A DNA stretch of 64,000 bases from NCBI GenBank assembly GCA_022539475.1, contig VCMS01000094.1:62001-126000 (forward strand), given 5' to 3'. Below are positions 9,369 to 20,500 of the stretch, one piece after another (the first letter of the stretch is position 1; every line of letters begins with the position of its first letter). Source of the DNA: Gracilaria domingensis. Lineage: Eukaryota > Rhodophyta > Florideophyceae > Gracilariales > Gracilariaceae. Below the pieces are notes generated by a model. It was not told the origin of the DNA and did no database searches. It saw only the letters and a program-made list of their open reading frames with translations. The position numbers were made by a program, and so were the translations under genes.

Positions 9369-12300
9369 CTATTGATTAACCTGACGAAAGAGTCCTTTCG
9401 TCTGTACTCGAAGAGGAAAAGGCCAAAATTTTGCTGCAAGATCGTCTGCCCCATTCTTGTATAACTTGCAGTATGTTCGTAACGCCATACAATATGACGC
9501 ACGAATGTGTAAACGGTAGCCCATGTACCAGTTCGAAAGTTGTCCCCACCACTGCACTTCAATGAAGCTTGGATCAATGAGGAGCATTCCAGATTGGTCC
9601 ATCAAGACCTGTACTCCCACTGGGACATAATTCAACATCCACCCAGGCAACTTGGGAATGGGGTCTGATGCTATCTCGAATCGCCAGTGCGTTTCCACTA
9701 AACCTTCGTATCTTGCTTTAAAAGCTTCGTTTCCAAGTCGAGGGCAGCCAAATGTCGTGCAAGATACATCCTGCCGTCGATTGAGTCCTATTCGCTTGTA
9801 GTACCTAGCAGCCTCATAGCTTGCAAAAGTTGCGAGTGCTCCTCCGAGACTATGGCCACAGAAGAACAAAGGCAATGACTTCCCAATTCCATACGGGGCA
9901 CGAGAAGTCCCGGAACTGTTTTCAACTTCATTTCGAGTCGTTTCAGCGCGTGTATCTTGTATTCCTTTGTACAGCTCTATAAGGGAGCCCATTATCTGTT
10001 TCCGTAAGGACATGTACGCATTGATGAACCCCTCATGCACCTTCGCCTGCCCGAAAGTTAGAAGCTCCCTTGCCAAAGTGCTTGCTACCATAGAAACACC
10101 TCTCTGTGTCCTCGACCCGCGTAGGGATGGGCTCGAACTTTCAGAGGGTACAGGTCGTCGTGAATTCGAATCAGACGCACCTGGAATTGCTCCATAATTC
10201 TTCGAACGAATGTCCTCAGACTTCTCTGGTCTGTGTGAACTAGGAATGACTTCTTCATCGAAAAACAGTACTTCTTCCGACTTTGTCTTCCTTAACGGTT
10301 CTCTCTCCTGCGAGAGGTCGTGGATGTCAAAGTTGAAGTCCAGAGCGCGGTAGTCAAATCCGCTTCCGTTCAGTTCATCTGCGGCACTTTCAGATTCTTC
10401 ATCCGCAACGTGTTCACTTAGTTCGTACTCAAACTTTCCAAGCTTATCATCAAGCACAACACGCTTTATGTTCGCATTAAGACTCCAATTCGTCACGTCT
10501 CGAGTACCACTAAAGGCAACAACAACGCGAGTCGAGTTCACAAGGATTATAGCATGAGTATTGAGTTGCTCGTCGCAAAAATGTTTGTGTATTCTGTAGC
10601 CATAACGCTCTGCCATTTCGTACGGGTCTACGAGAAACTTCGTTCCGTCGTCATATGAGGGTTGAGGCTTGTCGTGTATGCGTCGTGCATACGAGCCTCC
10701 ATCAGCTTGCCTTGCCAATTCTTCCAAACCTGTAGAAACAGAACTAATATGCTGCAGCGAGACATTGGGCTCGTTTCGTTTTCGTTCTTCGTTTGGATTA
10801 CCAGGTATATATGAGAGATAGGTCGCATTAGCAAGCAATACTTGAGTCTCCATGACAAAGAGGTTCTTCCGCAGGCGCAGGCGCAAGGGGCTGGACGCAT
10901 AGATATCGGGAGATACAGGACGAGAAGCACACGAAGGACGCGGCCGTCTAGATGTGGTTCGAATAATATCCATTGGCGGTGTAGTTGATGAACTCCATGA
11001 GCGCTTCGGAGGGTCTGCTTTCGCTTCAGCTTTATCTTCAAAGTCTTCGTCTAGAGATCTATACTTCCGCAAATCACAGCAGGGAGGGCACGACATAGGA
11101 TGAGGGTTTAGAACAAGAGGAGAGAGTGGCTGTGCTGCTTCTGGAGAGAGCAAGATGTGATCAAACATCTCGCGATGACGATATCGCAAAGGTATTGTCC
11201 CTTTTTCCGCACAAATTTCTACTTGGTTGTCCACAGTCTCATCCACATCTTGTGGTTCCTCGGCCGTGACAATGTCCGCAAGACCAAGCCACGCTGCAAC
11301 GCGACTGTTGCGGAGCAAGAACAGAATTCTGAATGTCATTCGTCTTGCAAAGGGTATGATAGGCTTTGGTGGAAGGTTTACATACGCGACAACCAGAGTC
11401 CACGTAAAGTAAACAAAGGCCAGCCCAAGTCGGGCAACAGGTGGTTCCAATTGAAGAAAGTTTGCCGCAGGATTGTCATATGCATCGTATATATACGTAG
11501 TCGGCAACATATAAGTTACCAGTAGGCTGAGTCCGATCATGTTGCAACAGAACGCAAGCGTTTGAAAGACGAAACAACGAAAGCCGAGTTGCTTCGCTCG
11601 ATTCTCAACGTAAGGCACCGTGGCAAGAAATTCGGCAGTGCGTGCTACTTCACTGACAAGCCAGAACGCAAACGCAGTGTCAAGCACTGTGGTCATCAAC
11701 ACGGGGATAGTGACACGCGGAGAATGACGGTCCCCTTTATAAAGAATGAACCAGGTGAGCAACCGAGAGTACGGAACAAGACCAAGTGATACTCCTGCCT
11801 TGAATCCAGCAACCAGCTTCACTGCGAAAAAAAACAGCGCGAGGGCAACCTTGGGGGCGTAGAAGGACAGAGTATGCAGCGATTTGACGTCGAACACACG
11901 ATAAGAATGGGCTGAAAGAATGAGATAGAGATAAATGGCTGCAGTGTACATGCTGTCACCGATGATAAGACGCGCCGTGGGATCCTCCGAGAATATATCG
12001 AGGGGAAAGTATAGCCTCTCCGAGCGCTTCAAGTCGAGATTTGGGATGTACGATGTTGTAGCACGCGAAATGAGAGAAGTTACGTGAGTAAGGGGATTGC
12101 TGACAAGAAGCGCGACAGACAGTACGATGCAGGTCCATATCTGCTCGTCCGTGACGGTGGGAGCAACGTATAGGCTGGTGAGGAAAAAGAGCGGAAGCGC
12201 AACACTAGCAACCTGAAGCAACAGTCTGGCGACAGACTCTACGGAGTTGAGCGGAGGAATAACATGAAATTGGTGCCATTCGGCTGCAGTGACTCTCAAC

Positions 12301-12524
12301 TTGACGAAAATGTAGACCAGCGCAAGCGTGGACGCGAAGAAAAGACAGAGCACTGAGAAGTTGACCTCCCAGCCCTTGAGCACCTCAAGGCGCGTCTTGG
12401 CTGAGCGCACATCGACAGACGGGACAGAACTGGCTGGATCGTCGGGCTCAGCCGCGAAAAAGGGCGACGTGGGAGCGGGACCGTAACGAAAGTAGGAGGG
12501 TAGGGAGTTGGACAAAGTCTCCAT
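9369..12524 (-). CDS. Polytopic class 3 lipase, diacylglycerol-lipase-like architecture
   Basis: The first in-frame ATG gives 1,051 residues; upstream in-frame sequence lacks an ATG. Residues ~50-400 contain about seven or eight hydrophobic helices, followed by a cytosolic-looking linker. The C-terminal half is an alpha/beta hydrolase of the lipase class 3 type. It has VVVAFSGTRDVTNW near the oxyanion strand, the nucleophile elbow GHSLGGAL, a later aspartate in ASDPIPKLPGW and a histidine in YRLHIRAS, which together can form Ser-Asp-His. About 125 acidic/Ser-rich residues are inserted between the oxyanion strand and the VHEGF helix, in the place where animal DAG lipases carry a regulatory loop. 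Likely substrate is a membrane glycerolipid. The membrane domain has more helices than the four of DAG lipases, and I cannot assign it to a named family. Confidence 0.83.
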   Translation of the reverse strand: METLSNSLPSYFRYGPAPTSPFFAAEPDDPASSVPSVDVRSAKTRLEVLKGWEVNFSVLCLFFASTLALVYIFVKLRVTAAEWHQFHVIPPLNSVESVARLLLQVASVALPLFFLTSLYVAPTVTDEQIWTCIVLSVALLVSNPLTHVTSLISRATTSYIPNLDLKRSERLYFPLDIFSEDPTARLIIGDSMYTAAIYLYLILSAHSYRVFDVKSLHTLSFYAPKVALALFFFAVKLVAGFKAGVSLGLVPYSRLLTWFILYKGDRHSPRVTIPVLMTTVLDTAFAFWLVSEVARTAEFLATVPYVENRAKQLGFRCFVFQTLAFCCNMIGLSLLVTYMLPTTYIYDAYDNPAANFLQLEPPVARLGLAFVYFTWTLVVAYVNLPPKPIIPFARRMTFRILFLLRNSRVAAWLGLADIVTAEEPQDVDETVDNQVEICAEKGTIPLRYRHREMFDHILLSPEAAQPLSPLVLNPHPMSCPPCCDLRKYRSLDEDFEDKAEAKADPPKRSWSSSTTPPMDIIRTTSRRPRPSCASRPVSPDIYASSPLRLRLRKNLFVMETQVLLANATYLSYIPGNPNEERKRNEPNVSLQHISSVSTGLEELARQADGGSYARRIHDKPQPSYDDGTKFLVDPYEMAERYGYRIHKHFCDEQLNTHAIILVNSTRVVVAFSGTRDVTNWSLNANIKRVVLDDKLGKFEYELSEHVADEESESAADELNGSGFDYRALDFNFDIHDLSQEREPLRKTKSEEVLFFDEEVIPSSHRPEKSEDIRSKNYGAIPGASDSNSRRPVPSESSSPSLRGSRTQRGVSMVASTLARELLTFGQAKVHEGFINAYMSLRKQIMGSLIELYKGIQDTRAETTRNEVENSSGTSRAPYGIGKSLPLFFCGHSLGGALATFASYEAARYYKRIGLNRRQDVSCTTFGCPRLGNEAFKARYEGLVETHWRFEIASDPIPKLPGWMLNYVPVGVQVLMDQSGMLLIDPSFIEVQWWGQLSNWYMGYRLHIRASYCMALRTYCKLYKNGADDLAAKFWPFPLRVQTKGLFRQVNQ

Positions 12525-12968
12525 GTGGATGCCATGGAGCGGAGGGAGAGGAACAGCGTAGGGCCGGGAAGCCGCTGGGGCGCAATAGACGGACGGATGC
12601 AGTTGGAGATGCGGCGCGAGCAAGCGTGCGCGGCGCGCGCACAGTGAGTTCTGATTCCTTGGAAGATTCGCGCGGAGCTGCTTTCGCTGCCGCCGGAACG
12701 ATGGCGCTGTCGGTGTGGCGGCGCCACGTCATGAATCGCGCATTTGAACGCGTCCAATCGCGAGCCGCGGCTGCGTCCGTCGTGCGCCATTTCGGCCACT
12801 GGCTTCTGATCCTTTTCCTATCTCCATTTCCCTTACGAACGGTGCACACACTTCGTGAGCAATCTCCCCAGTTCTTGTATTCGGTAAGGTTGTCCGTTCT
12901 CCGCTCCGGCGAGCGTCAAAACCATCACGCGCCACCACTCGCGTCTACCGTCTTTGCCTCCGCCAAAC
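12525..12968. other. Divergent promoter region between lipase and zinc-finger gene
   Basis: A gap of about 440 bases separates two start codons on opposite strands. Open frames on the plus strand here have no ATG that joins the zinc-finger protein. No recognisable TATA box was seen. Confidence 0.5.
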
Positions 12969-13301
12969 ATGAACGCCGCGTTGCCTTTGAGCCCCGGATG
13001 CGCCTTTCCAGTACTGTTCTCTGGCATTCATTTGCTTGCCGCCCGCGGGTTTGGCAAGCAATCGAACAGCGACGCCGACCCGGCTCAACAACAGCTCAGG
13101 CAGCTCAAATCAATGCGTAACAAACTTATTCCCTGCAAAGCATGCAGCGGCTCGGGCCTGAAGCCGTGCCAATTCTGCCAGGGCACAAAGCTCATGGTCG
13201 GCTTCCTCGGAAAGCGCGTTCCCTGCGTGCCCTGCAAGGAGAAGGGAACACTCGGTAGGCCCTGCAAGGACTGCAGCGGTATGGGATTCATTCAGTTTTA
13301 G
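12969..13301 (+). CDS. Small DnaJ-type (BSD2/PSA2-like) zinc-finger protein, probably plastid-targeted
   Basis: The 110-residue protein starts at ATG (MNAALPLSPG). Residues 1-45 are uncharged, then contain Ala/Arg, resembling an organelle transit peptide. The rest is a compact DnaJ cysteine-rich domain with four CxxC pairs: CKACSGSG, CQFCQGT, CVPCKEKG and CKDCSGMG. There is no J domain. Free-standing proteins of this type in algae and plants (BSD2, PSA2) are plastid chaperones or disulfide-handling factors for Rubisco or thylakoid assembly. The plastid assignment is inference; the zinc-binding domain is directly visible. Its stop lies only 18 bases from the stop of the convergent neighbour. 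Confidence 0.8.
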   Translation: MNAALPLSPGCAFPVLFSGIHLLAARGFGKQSNSDADPAQQQLRQLKSMRNKLIPCKACSGSGLKPCQFCQGTKLMVGFLGKRVPCVPCKEKGTLGRPCKDCSGMGFIQF

Positions 13302-13319
13302 TGGGCGCAGGCCTGCTCC

Positions 13320-16300
13320 TCAATAAGGTTCTTTATTGACTCTCGTCATGTTCTTAATCTTGCCAATTGCTTGGGTCTTGGCCGCAGACTTCACCACTCT
13401 TTGTGTTAGTTTCGAGCCAGATTTGAGAAGCTTTTCTGCTGCTGACGATGCCCCGGCAAGCGCCGACGGCCGAGCCTGTTCCCTCTGCTCTGCCAGATCC
13501 GCTTCTTGAAGTTGCTTCGCCAATTCACGGTCCTCTTCTTCCTGTCTCCGTCTTTGAGATTGGGAAATATCTTGCTCACGAGCAAATTCGTCGAAACCCA
13601 GGTCACTTCGAGATCTAGGCAACCTAAACTCTCCGGGCGAACGACTTCTACTTCTGCTCCTGCTTCTACTCCTGCTCCTGCTTCGATTATCCTCTGGGAT
13701 GAGAGAACGGCTGCTACGGCTGCGACGGCTGCCCATACTGGAATACTCATCAACATCATCGGGATACTTTGGAGGTCTCTGCAAATCGTCTGCGGACAAT
13801 ATTGAAGAAGCTCGAACCGACAAGCGAGGCGGCACGTCCCCAACACCCCCACTACCAAGGTGCCGGTCAGAGTCTCCGTCTTCTACGTCGTCCCCGTTGA
13901 GCGCCCCACTTGTCGAGGGCCCATTTTGCCTAGCGCGTACATCTCCGAATCTGCTTTCCGCATTCGCCAGATCCGCTGCTCCAGCAGGGCCCAGCGGTTG
14001 CCACCCTGTTGGAGGTGGTAGGCCAAGCAGAATCTGTGCTGCAGACGCTGCTTCGGCCCCCAGTTTCCAAACGAATTGTAGCCAAGACCGTGAAGTATTG
14101 GTTCCGTTTCGTCTAATACCTTTGGCGGCGCGCTGTTCTGAGAACCTTTCGCGACAATGGTAAAGAACATCCAAACAGTCGAGCACCTGCTCAGCGGGTA
14201 TTTTCAGTCCGAAGCCGCGCATTCGCACTAGTTCGACCAGGCGTTCATACGTACAACAACGAAAAGGTTCTCCCGCAAGAACTGCTGCGCCCCCCAAGGC
14301 TTCTACGGCGAATGTTCGACACTCGGCAGAGGGACCCAGCAAAGCTGCATGCCAGAGGAGACTGAAGTACTTTTCCATTTCCACACCAATTGCTCTAGGG
14401 AGTGGCTCTGGTAATGCGGAGCCGGTGACCTGAGATGTCCCGACGGTTATGATAGCCAAATCTAGCGTTCGACGTCTCAGGAAAATCACTGCTGCCGACG
14501 CCACGCGCTCGGTGTGCGGTGTTGATGTTACGGCGCGAAAAATGGATTTACCAACAAGTTCGGCTTGTCCGATTGATAGACATTTCTCCCATACCGCGCC
14601 AAGCCTTCCACACACTCCCACAGTCGGATGAGTCATAGCCCATAGTTCTGTCATTTCAATGGCAGATGGTGCCAGATCCGGAGAAACGTCGAGAACCTCA
14701 TAAACCATATAATCGATCATTTCCGACATGAGACGAAGCCCAACTCCTGCGCCAGCCGATTCGTGAGTCACGAAACTTCGGAAGTATCGAAGAAGAATCG
14801 GCGTTCGTTGTATTTGTTCACTCCTTTTCAGAGCTTCATGAGTAACTTCCAGCTCAATCTCATCTAGATCTGGGTATGTCCTACCAGCACCTGACGCAAT
14901 GACAAAAAGAAGAGCGATCGCGGCTCGTCCTCTCACGAACTGATTGGGGTCCTCATGAACAATTTCTGTAAGCGGTTTGACCAGCGAGTGGAACGGATGC
15001 TTGTCTTCGTTGCTGAAGGAATGACGTTGGTCGAAAGTCAGGGCATTCGCTTGCTCCGTCGATACAAGTGCTCTTGAAGAAGAAGCTGCAGCGCTTTGTA
15101 TAGACTTCCGTGCGAGACGCATTTGCTTCTGATCGTCCTCCGTATGGCCGTAGATCTTGGCTCTGGCAAGAACAACAACCGCATCTGCTGCAGCGAACCG
15201 TCGAATTGGTTCATCATTCAGCAGGGCGCCGTAAATACGGCGGAGGATTACTTCTAACGCAGGTACCATTCCTTGTCCCACCTTTCGCAGATAAAACGGA
15301 GTCTGTTGATCAATTCGCTGTGCTCTTCGCTGATGTCGTTTTGAGTTAAGTCGCTGAAACCATCCATCTTTCTGTCCTGAACTGTCCAGATCGTCTAAAG
15401 TTGGGTCTATTGCTGCCGCTGCCCCCGTTGCACCGGCTGCAGAAGCCCCCTTCAGAGACCCCTTCGAACCGTCATCCTCCCCAAGGACATCATCGTCGTA
15501 TGCCCCCAATTCGTTCTCATCCTCCTCGTCATCTTCTTCATCAGTTTCATCCGCTCCCCAGGAATCTCCCGGAGCCCCGTGGGGATCACCATCAACAAGT
15601 TCAGGGGCATTGTAAAGAGCACCTTGCGGTATTGGTGCCTCGAACCAGGTCGTCCACCTTCGATGTGACAATCCTCGCAGAGCTTCAATCAACACTCGAT
15701 TTGACGCGTTCTTTACTAAGTTAATTAACGCTTCTGCAAACTCTACGCCCATTGGATCGTTTCGGGGAAGACGTGGCCGTCGTACCACTACTGCATTAGA
15801 AACATTCGTCGTAGTGGTTTTGATGGCATCGACGACCTGATTAACCCGTTCTTTGTTGAACAAGAACCGAAAGAGCCCAGCAGCCTTCTTTTGCACACCG
15901 TCTGCATTTAGGGCATTTCGCAACGTATCATTCTGCGCATTTCGTTCAGCTTGCTTCGGAGCTTCCTCTGGAATATAGGCAGAAAGATTAGGATCCTCTG
16001 CTAACACTGAGAGAATTCTAGCGTAATGAACACGGGCACCAAGATCTTGAAGATTCAGTCGAAGCTCGGGAGGTGGATTTCGATGGGGCAAACGCCGAAG
16101 AAGATACTTGCCCACTGAAGACGGAACGACAGTGCTGCGCCACTCTAGAAGTGCCATGCAATGACGAACTGTGCTTGGAACAATGCTCATAAAACCACTG
16201 TCGAACACATAACTCTCGACTCTAGCTTCATTTGTCGACACTCTATTTAGTCTTCGCAAAGCAGCAAAGACAGCATGGCCTACAAGCATCTTTCCAAACC

Positions 16301-17087
16301 GAGATCTGATGAATTGAGGATTTCCATAGCCTTTTTGCATGATACCACCAGCACCATCATCGAGCTTATTTTCCTTTGCCTCCTTCTTTCGAGTCTTGGC
16401 ATCAACTTCATCATAAGAGGCTCCAGTTATGACTTTTCTAGTTATAAATGAAGTGTCAATCAGAGGTTTCTTTACCTTCGACTCTCTCCGTTGCGTACCG
16501 GGAATCTCAATGCCTGCGATTCGTTTCTGCTGGGTGGGTTCGACAGGTTTGACTCGAGCACCGCCAATTGAGTTAAACGCGTCGATGACGAAATCGGAAG
16601 CCCTTGATGTATCGGACACTGTGAAAACGCGTGATAACGACTTGAGAGCTTGGGCTCGACGAGCAGGGCTCAATGAAGCCATTTCACGTTCGAGTGCTTC
16701 TAACAGGTCTCGATAGAGAGAAGCATCTTGAATTGGTGCAAGAAGTCGGACATGATAATGCGCCAGGCGACAAACATGCACGTTCCCCGATTCCAGCAGG
16801 GAGATGAACTCAGGCAGCAAGTCGGGATTTGGCGGGTAGTAGGTCAGAAGGCGCAAATGGAGCAGAATCTTACGATTTGGAGGTCTGTTCCCTTCATGAT
16901 GCACGAGCCTCTGCAGGTTGGTAGCATGCGTATCAGCTGTGGGAGTCAAAGGGGTTCGTCGATGCGTAAACGGCAGAACTCTTGGCAGTTGGGAAAGAAT
17001 ATAAGAATTCGGAGCAGGAACATGGGTTCCAGTGTTCCCGGGCGGGACTGGAGCTTTCTTCTCAGACTTTGAACGTGAAGACGACAT
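13320..17087 (-). CDS. Large helical-repeat-like protein with acidic stretch and RS-rich tail
   Basis: An uninterrupted 1,255-residue frame begins MSSSRSKSEKKAPVPP. Most of residues 60-1000 look like stacked amphipathic helices of the ARM/HEAT kind, for example the segments around LLPEFISLLESGNVHVCRL and DPNQFVRGRAAIALLFV. An acidic loop rich in Asp/Glu (near residues 500-530) interrupts them. The C-terminal ~200 residues are disordered with alternating Arg-Ser dipeptides (about residues 1140-1155), then a Glu/Gln-rich coiled-coil-like run. I do not recognise the family with confidence. A TASH3-type subunit of the TSET/TPLATE membrane-traffic complex is one candidate because of size and helical layout, but no SH3 domain is visible, so this is speculation. 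Confidence 0.68.
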   Translation of the reverse strand: MSSSRSKSEKKAPVPPGNTGTHVPAPNSYILSQLPRVLPFTHRRTPLTPTADTHATNLQRLVHHEGNRPPNRKILLHLRLLTYYPPNPDLLPEFISLLESGNVHVCRLAHYHVRLLAPIQDASLYRDLLEALEREMASLSPARRAQALKSLSRVFTVSDTSRASDFVIDAFNSIGGARVKPVEPTQQKRIAGIEIPGTQRRESKVKKPLIDTSFITRKVITGASYDEVDAKTRKKEAKENKLDDGAGGIMQKGYGNPQFIRSRFGKMLVGHAVFAALRRLNRVSTNEARVESYVFDSGFMSIVPSTVRHCMALLEWRSTVVPSSVGKYLLRRLPHRNPPPELRLNLQDLGARVHYARILSVLAEDPNLSAYIPEEAPKQAERNAQNDTLRNALNADGVQKKAAGLFRFLFNKERVNQVVDAIKTTTTNVSNAVVVRRPRLPRNDPMGVEFAEALINLVKNASNRVLIEALRGLSHRRWTTWFEAPIPQGALYNAPELVDGDPHGAPGDSWGADETDEEDDEEDENELGAYDDDVLGEDDGSKGSLKGASAAGATGAAAAIDPTLDDLDSSGQKDGWFQRLNSKRHQRRAQRIDQQTPFYLRKVGQGMVPALEVILRRIYGALLNDEPIRRFAAADAVVVLARAKIYGHTEDDQKQMRLARKSIQSAAASSSRALVSTEQANALTFDQRHSFSNEDKHPFHSLVKPLTEIVHEDPNQFVRGRAAIALLFVIASGAGRTYPDLDEIELEVTHEALKRSEQIQRTPILLRYFRSFVTHESAGAGVGLRLMSEMIDYMVYEVLDVSPDLAPSAIEMTELWAMTHPTVGVCGRLGAVWEKCLSIGQAELVGKSIFRAVTSTPHTERVASAAVIFLRRRTLDLAIITVGTSQVTGSALPEPLPRAIGVEMEKYFSLLWHAALLGPSAECRTFAVEALGGAAVLAGEPFRCCTYERLVELVRMRGFGLKIPAEQVLDCLDVLYHCRERFSEQRAAKGIRRNGTNTSRSWLQFVWKLGAEAASAAQILLGLPPPTGWQPLGPAGAADLANAESRFGDVRARQNGPSTSGALNGDDVEDGDSDRHLGSGGVGDVPPRLSVRASSILSADDLQRPPKYPDDVDEYSSMGSRRSRSSRSLIPEDNRSRSRSRSRSRSRSRSPGEFRLPRSRSDLGFDEFAREQDISQSQRRRQEEEDRELAKQLQEADLAEQREQARPSALAGASSAAEKLLKSGSKLTQRVVKSAAKTQAIGKIKNMTRVNKEPY

Positions 17088-17553
17088 GACAGTAGCACAT
17101 GAAGGGGAAAGACTCCGCCGTAAACCAGCGGGACCTTCGGCTGAAGCCGCTGATCAGAGAAACGATACGAGATGCTCGGTAGAAAAAGAAAGCGAGAGAA
17201 CTACGATATTCGTGATGTCATCCGTACAACGTGTGAAATACGGTATTTTTGTGCGCGGTGGCCACGCGGAGCGGCCTTGCCCTGAAGAGGATAATCAACC
17301 TCAGGTATGATCTAAATCAAAAATTTGAACTTTCCAAGAGAGTTTCAAATCAAATGCAAGGGAATATACATGTACACATAGGCTATACAGTATAGCCATC
17401 TAGGCTTCGTTTCCCGCGAATTATATGTTCCCAAGGAACTTCCCACCACATTCAACTTCCAAGATGCTCATGTTATCCCAAGGGTAGTTAACATTCCCGA
17501 CTGTCCTCCATCCAAAGCTTGTGCCATCAATTTTTGCTCTCGTCTCCGACCGT
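17088..17553. other. Divergent promoter region upstream of FANCD2
   Basis: About 460 bases lie between the starts of the helical-repeat protein and FANCD2. An ATG at 17464 opens only seven codons and could be a short upstream open frame in the FANCD2 leader. No other feature was seen. Confidence 0.45.
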
Positions 17554-20500
17554 ATGGGGACTCTGCTTTCGCCTCTTGAAGCCCTTCCTCTGCTTGAAGA
17601 AATCCAATGTCTTCCCAGCGAAAAGATATCACAGGCTCTTTCATCGCTCCTGCCTCGAATTCAGCACCCCCATCCGAAGCTAACAGAATGCATGCTTGAT
17701 CTGGTCCAAATTCATCCTCATCACACTGTTTCTCATCTTCCCGACATTCTCCCGAACGATGCATCCGTAATTCACGATGCTGTTGAAACCCTCTCAGAGT
17801 TGCTTGCAGCCGATCGCACGCTGCTTGTTCCGATTCTCGCAACGTTAGCATCCCTGCCCCTCTCGAACTCTCACCGACACCAAATTCGTTTCACCCAGCA
17901 ATATGCATTATCGGTCGTTGACGAAAAGGATTTACCGGCGGTAGTTCGATCACTTGTGCGCACTTGCGGGCGTCGGGGTCTATGGAGTGCAAAGACTCTA
18001 CGACAAGGTCTGTCTCGGAGGTTATCAGACGACATTCTCCCCGTGCTCTCCGCTGCCTTGTGCGATCTTTGCAATCCAAAGCATCCTATAACGAAATACA
18101 TACTCGCCAACCCACGTTTGGACTGGCTCGATATGCACATCTTCTCCTCACTGCTTTCGAGACCATCTGCGAGACGCATGCAATTTCCCCCTGTACGTCG
18201 TGCCGTGGCAGCTGCTATGCAAAATCATTATCCAGATCCTATCACTGCCCATGCATTGAGAGGTATGCCAACTGCTGCAAGGCGCCTTTTGTCTATTATG
18301 TGCTCTGTATGTGGCAGATCTCCATCGGATATTGCAGCTCTAGCTGCTTTCACTTCGGCCGCAATACGCGTATGCCCAGATCTCACCAATTCTATTGTGG
18401 CGGACTTAGGACGTGGTGAAGCTCCCGCGCAGATGGTTCTCAAGGTTCTGATTATGCATGGGGTTGTAGTCAAGCCTATTTCGCTCTCTCCACATATTGG
18501 CGTAGCTGTTGCGGTGAAAAGTGATGAGTGGCAAGGTTTGTTTGTAATGCTGCGGAAGTCCCTTTTGTTCGGAGATGAACAAGAAAGAGAAAAAGCCTTG
18601 AAAACCGCACATTACATCGTCCAGACGGCAAACATGGATATCGTACAAGATGCAATTTCCCTCATGGACGATTCCGTTCCATTATCTCTTTCCGATCATG
18701 TCGCAATCGGGTTTCTGAATATTGCTGCGATGGCAATCATGCGAGGGTTGAAGGGAGCTATTAACTTTCTTGACAGGCGAATACTTTCACAATGCCCCAA
18801 GGGATTTCTCAGCTTTGAAATTGACCAGAGTTCAGGTGAAACGGATACAATTCGTATTGATATTGGAATGGTTTGGGACCAAAGCTTATCAGCAGTTTCA
18901 TCCATAGTTGCCGCTGGATCGGCCTCCAAATTAGCTTTGAATTCGTCGTATACCGTTGAAAGTGTTTCCGCTAATGTGCTAAATGCTGTAGTTCTTGTAC
19001 CTGTTGTATGTGTGACACTATACCAAGCGGTAGACTACGAGTCCATTGAATCTGAGGCATTTCAACTCCAGTACGAAGAGGATGAGGATGTTCCGGAGAA
19101 GCTCATGAGCATGAGCGAGCGCGATCTCGCTGCTGCAATAGCTTCCTTCGGGGCCAGCATGGCAGCTTTGGTCGGAATTGTTAACGTATCGTCAAGTTGT
19201 ACTCAAATTTTCGAAAGCGCGTTAAGGAGAAGGAATTCTACCTCTGAAACGAATATCTTATCTAGCTTTCTAGAACGTTTATTGGAATTCGACCGTATGT
19301 TCAATGCCATGCAATTCGCTTACGAGCTGCTACAAAAGCAGAGTGTACAGAAAGAAAGGCTTCATCTACATGGGTCGAAGAAAACAAAGCGGAAACGTGA
19401 GCTTCAAAAGGGTTTGGATTTGGCTGAATCCGTCAGGGCAACTGTTTTGCGCGCTTTGAAGGACCCCCGCCATCCTTCCAGATCACGAAACGAAACGGTG
19501 CCAGACTTTCCTTTACTGTCCCTGGAAAGTGTTATATGTTCCCTTATATCGGTCCCTGATGAGATTAGCGTTCAAAAAGGGGGGGATGTTTGTACGTCTC
19601 GCGGTAGTAGGGACATTGAGCTTGTTAGAATTGACAAGTTAATGGCAAGGCAGCTTTGTTGGTTTCTGCATGGTGAACCTCGTGAATTAACATCGAAACC
19701 GGGAGTAAGTTTGGCGTCAAAGAGTTCAGGGTATGACTTATCTGAACTATTTGCGGTTCTCGACCAAACAAGCGAAGACCAGGATATCGAACGACGTAGG
19801 TTTCACGACATCTTCCCGGACTTGGAAAAAGACCTTGTCGAAAAAGATGATATTTTCATGACAGAGACTCCAGATGAGCTCGCAGACCAGCATCTCTCTG
19901 AAGAACCACTGGGGAACGTGGAGTACTATGCTCCTTGTAAACATGCATGCGTCGAGAACCACTCCCCGTATATTCAGTCGTCCTTTGAATCTATGATAGG
20001 TACACGCACGTGCGAATCCAATGGAACGAAGACTGCGAATATGATTCATTCTCCAACGTTTGCTGCTCTCTTGCTCGATCGAACAACATCTTACGTCATT
20101 TTGGCCAGGAAACTTCGCAAAACTTCAACGAATAGGTTAGTTCTACAGGATGCTGTGGTACTTTCCGGGATGTTTTTGTGCTGCTTAAATCAAGTACTTC
20201 GCTTTGTTTCCGGATGCAAAGACCATGAGATGATGGAAGCCGTTCAGGGAAGAGGAAGCATTTACGAGGCAAAGAGGAGAATGCTTGATTTTTTTCAGGC
20301 AGTGGGTGAGAATCTTCTGCATGATCTAGGAGACATATGCCTACCTGAGCTTGAACAACTGAGTAAGGATGGAAGCCTTTCCCTTGGAGCATGCAGAACA
20401 TTAAACACTTTAGGATGGATAGGTCAATTTTCCGTGGATTCACTAGTGGCTTCTAAGGCTGTAGAAACCATCCTAATCGCTAGCGAAGTTGGCGCAATTC

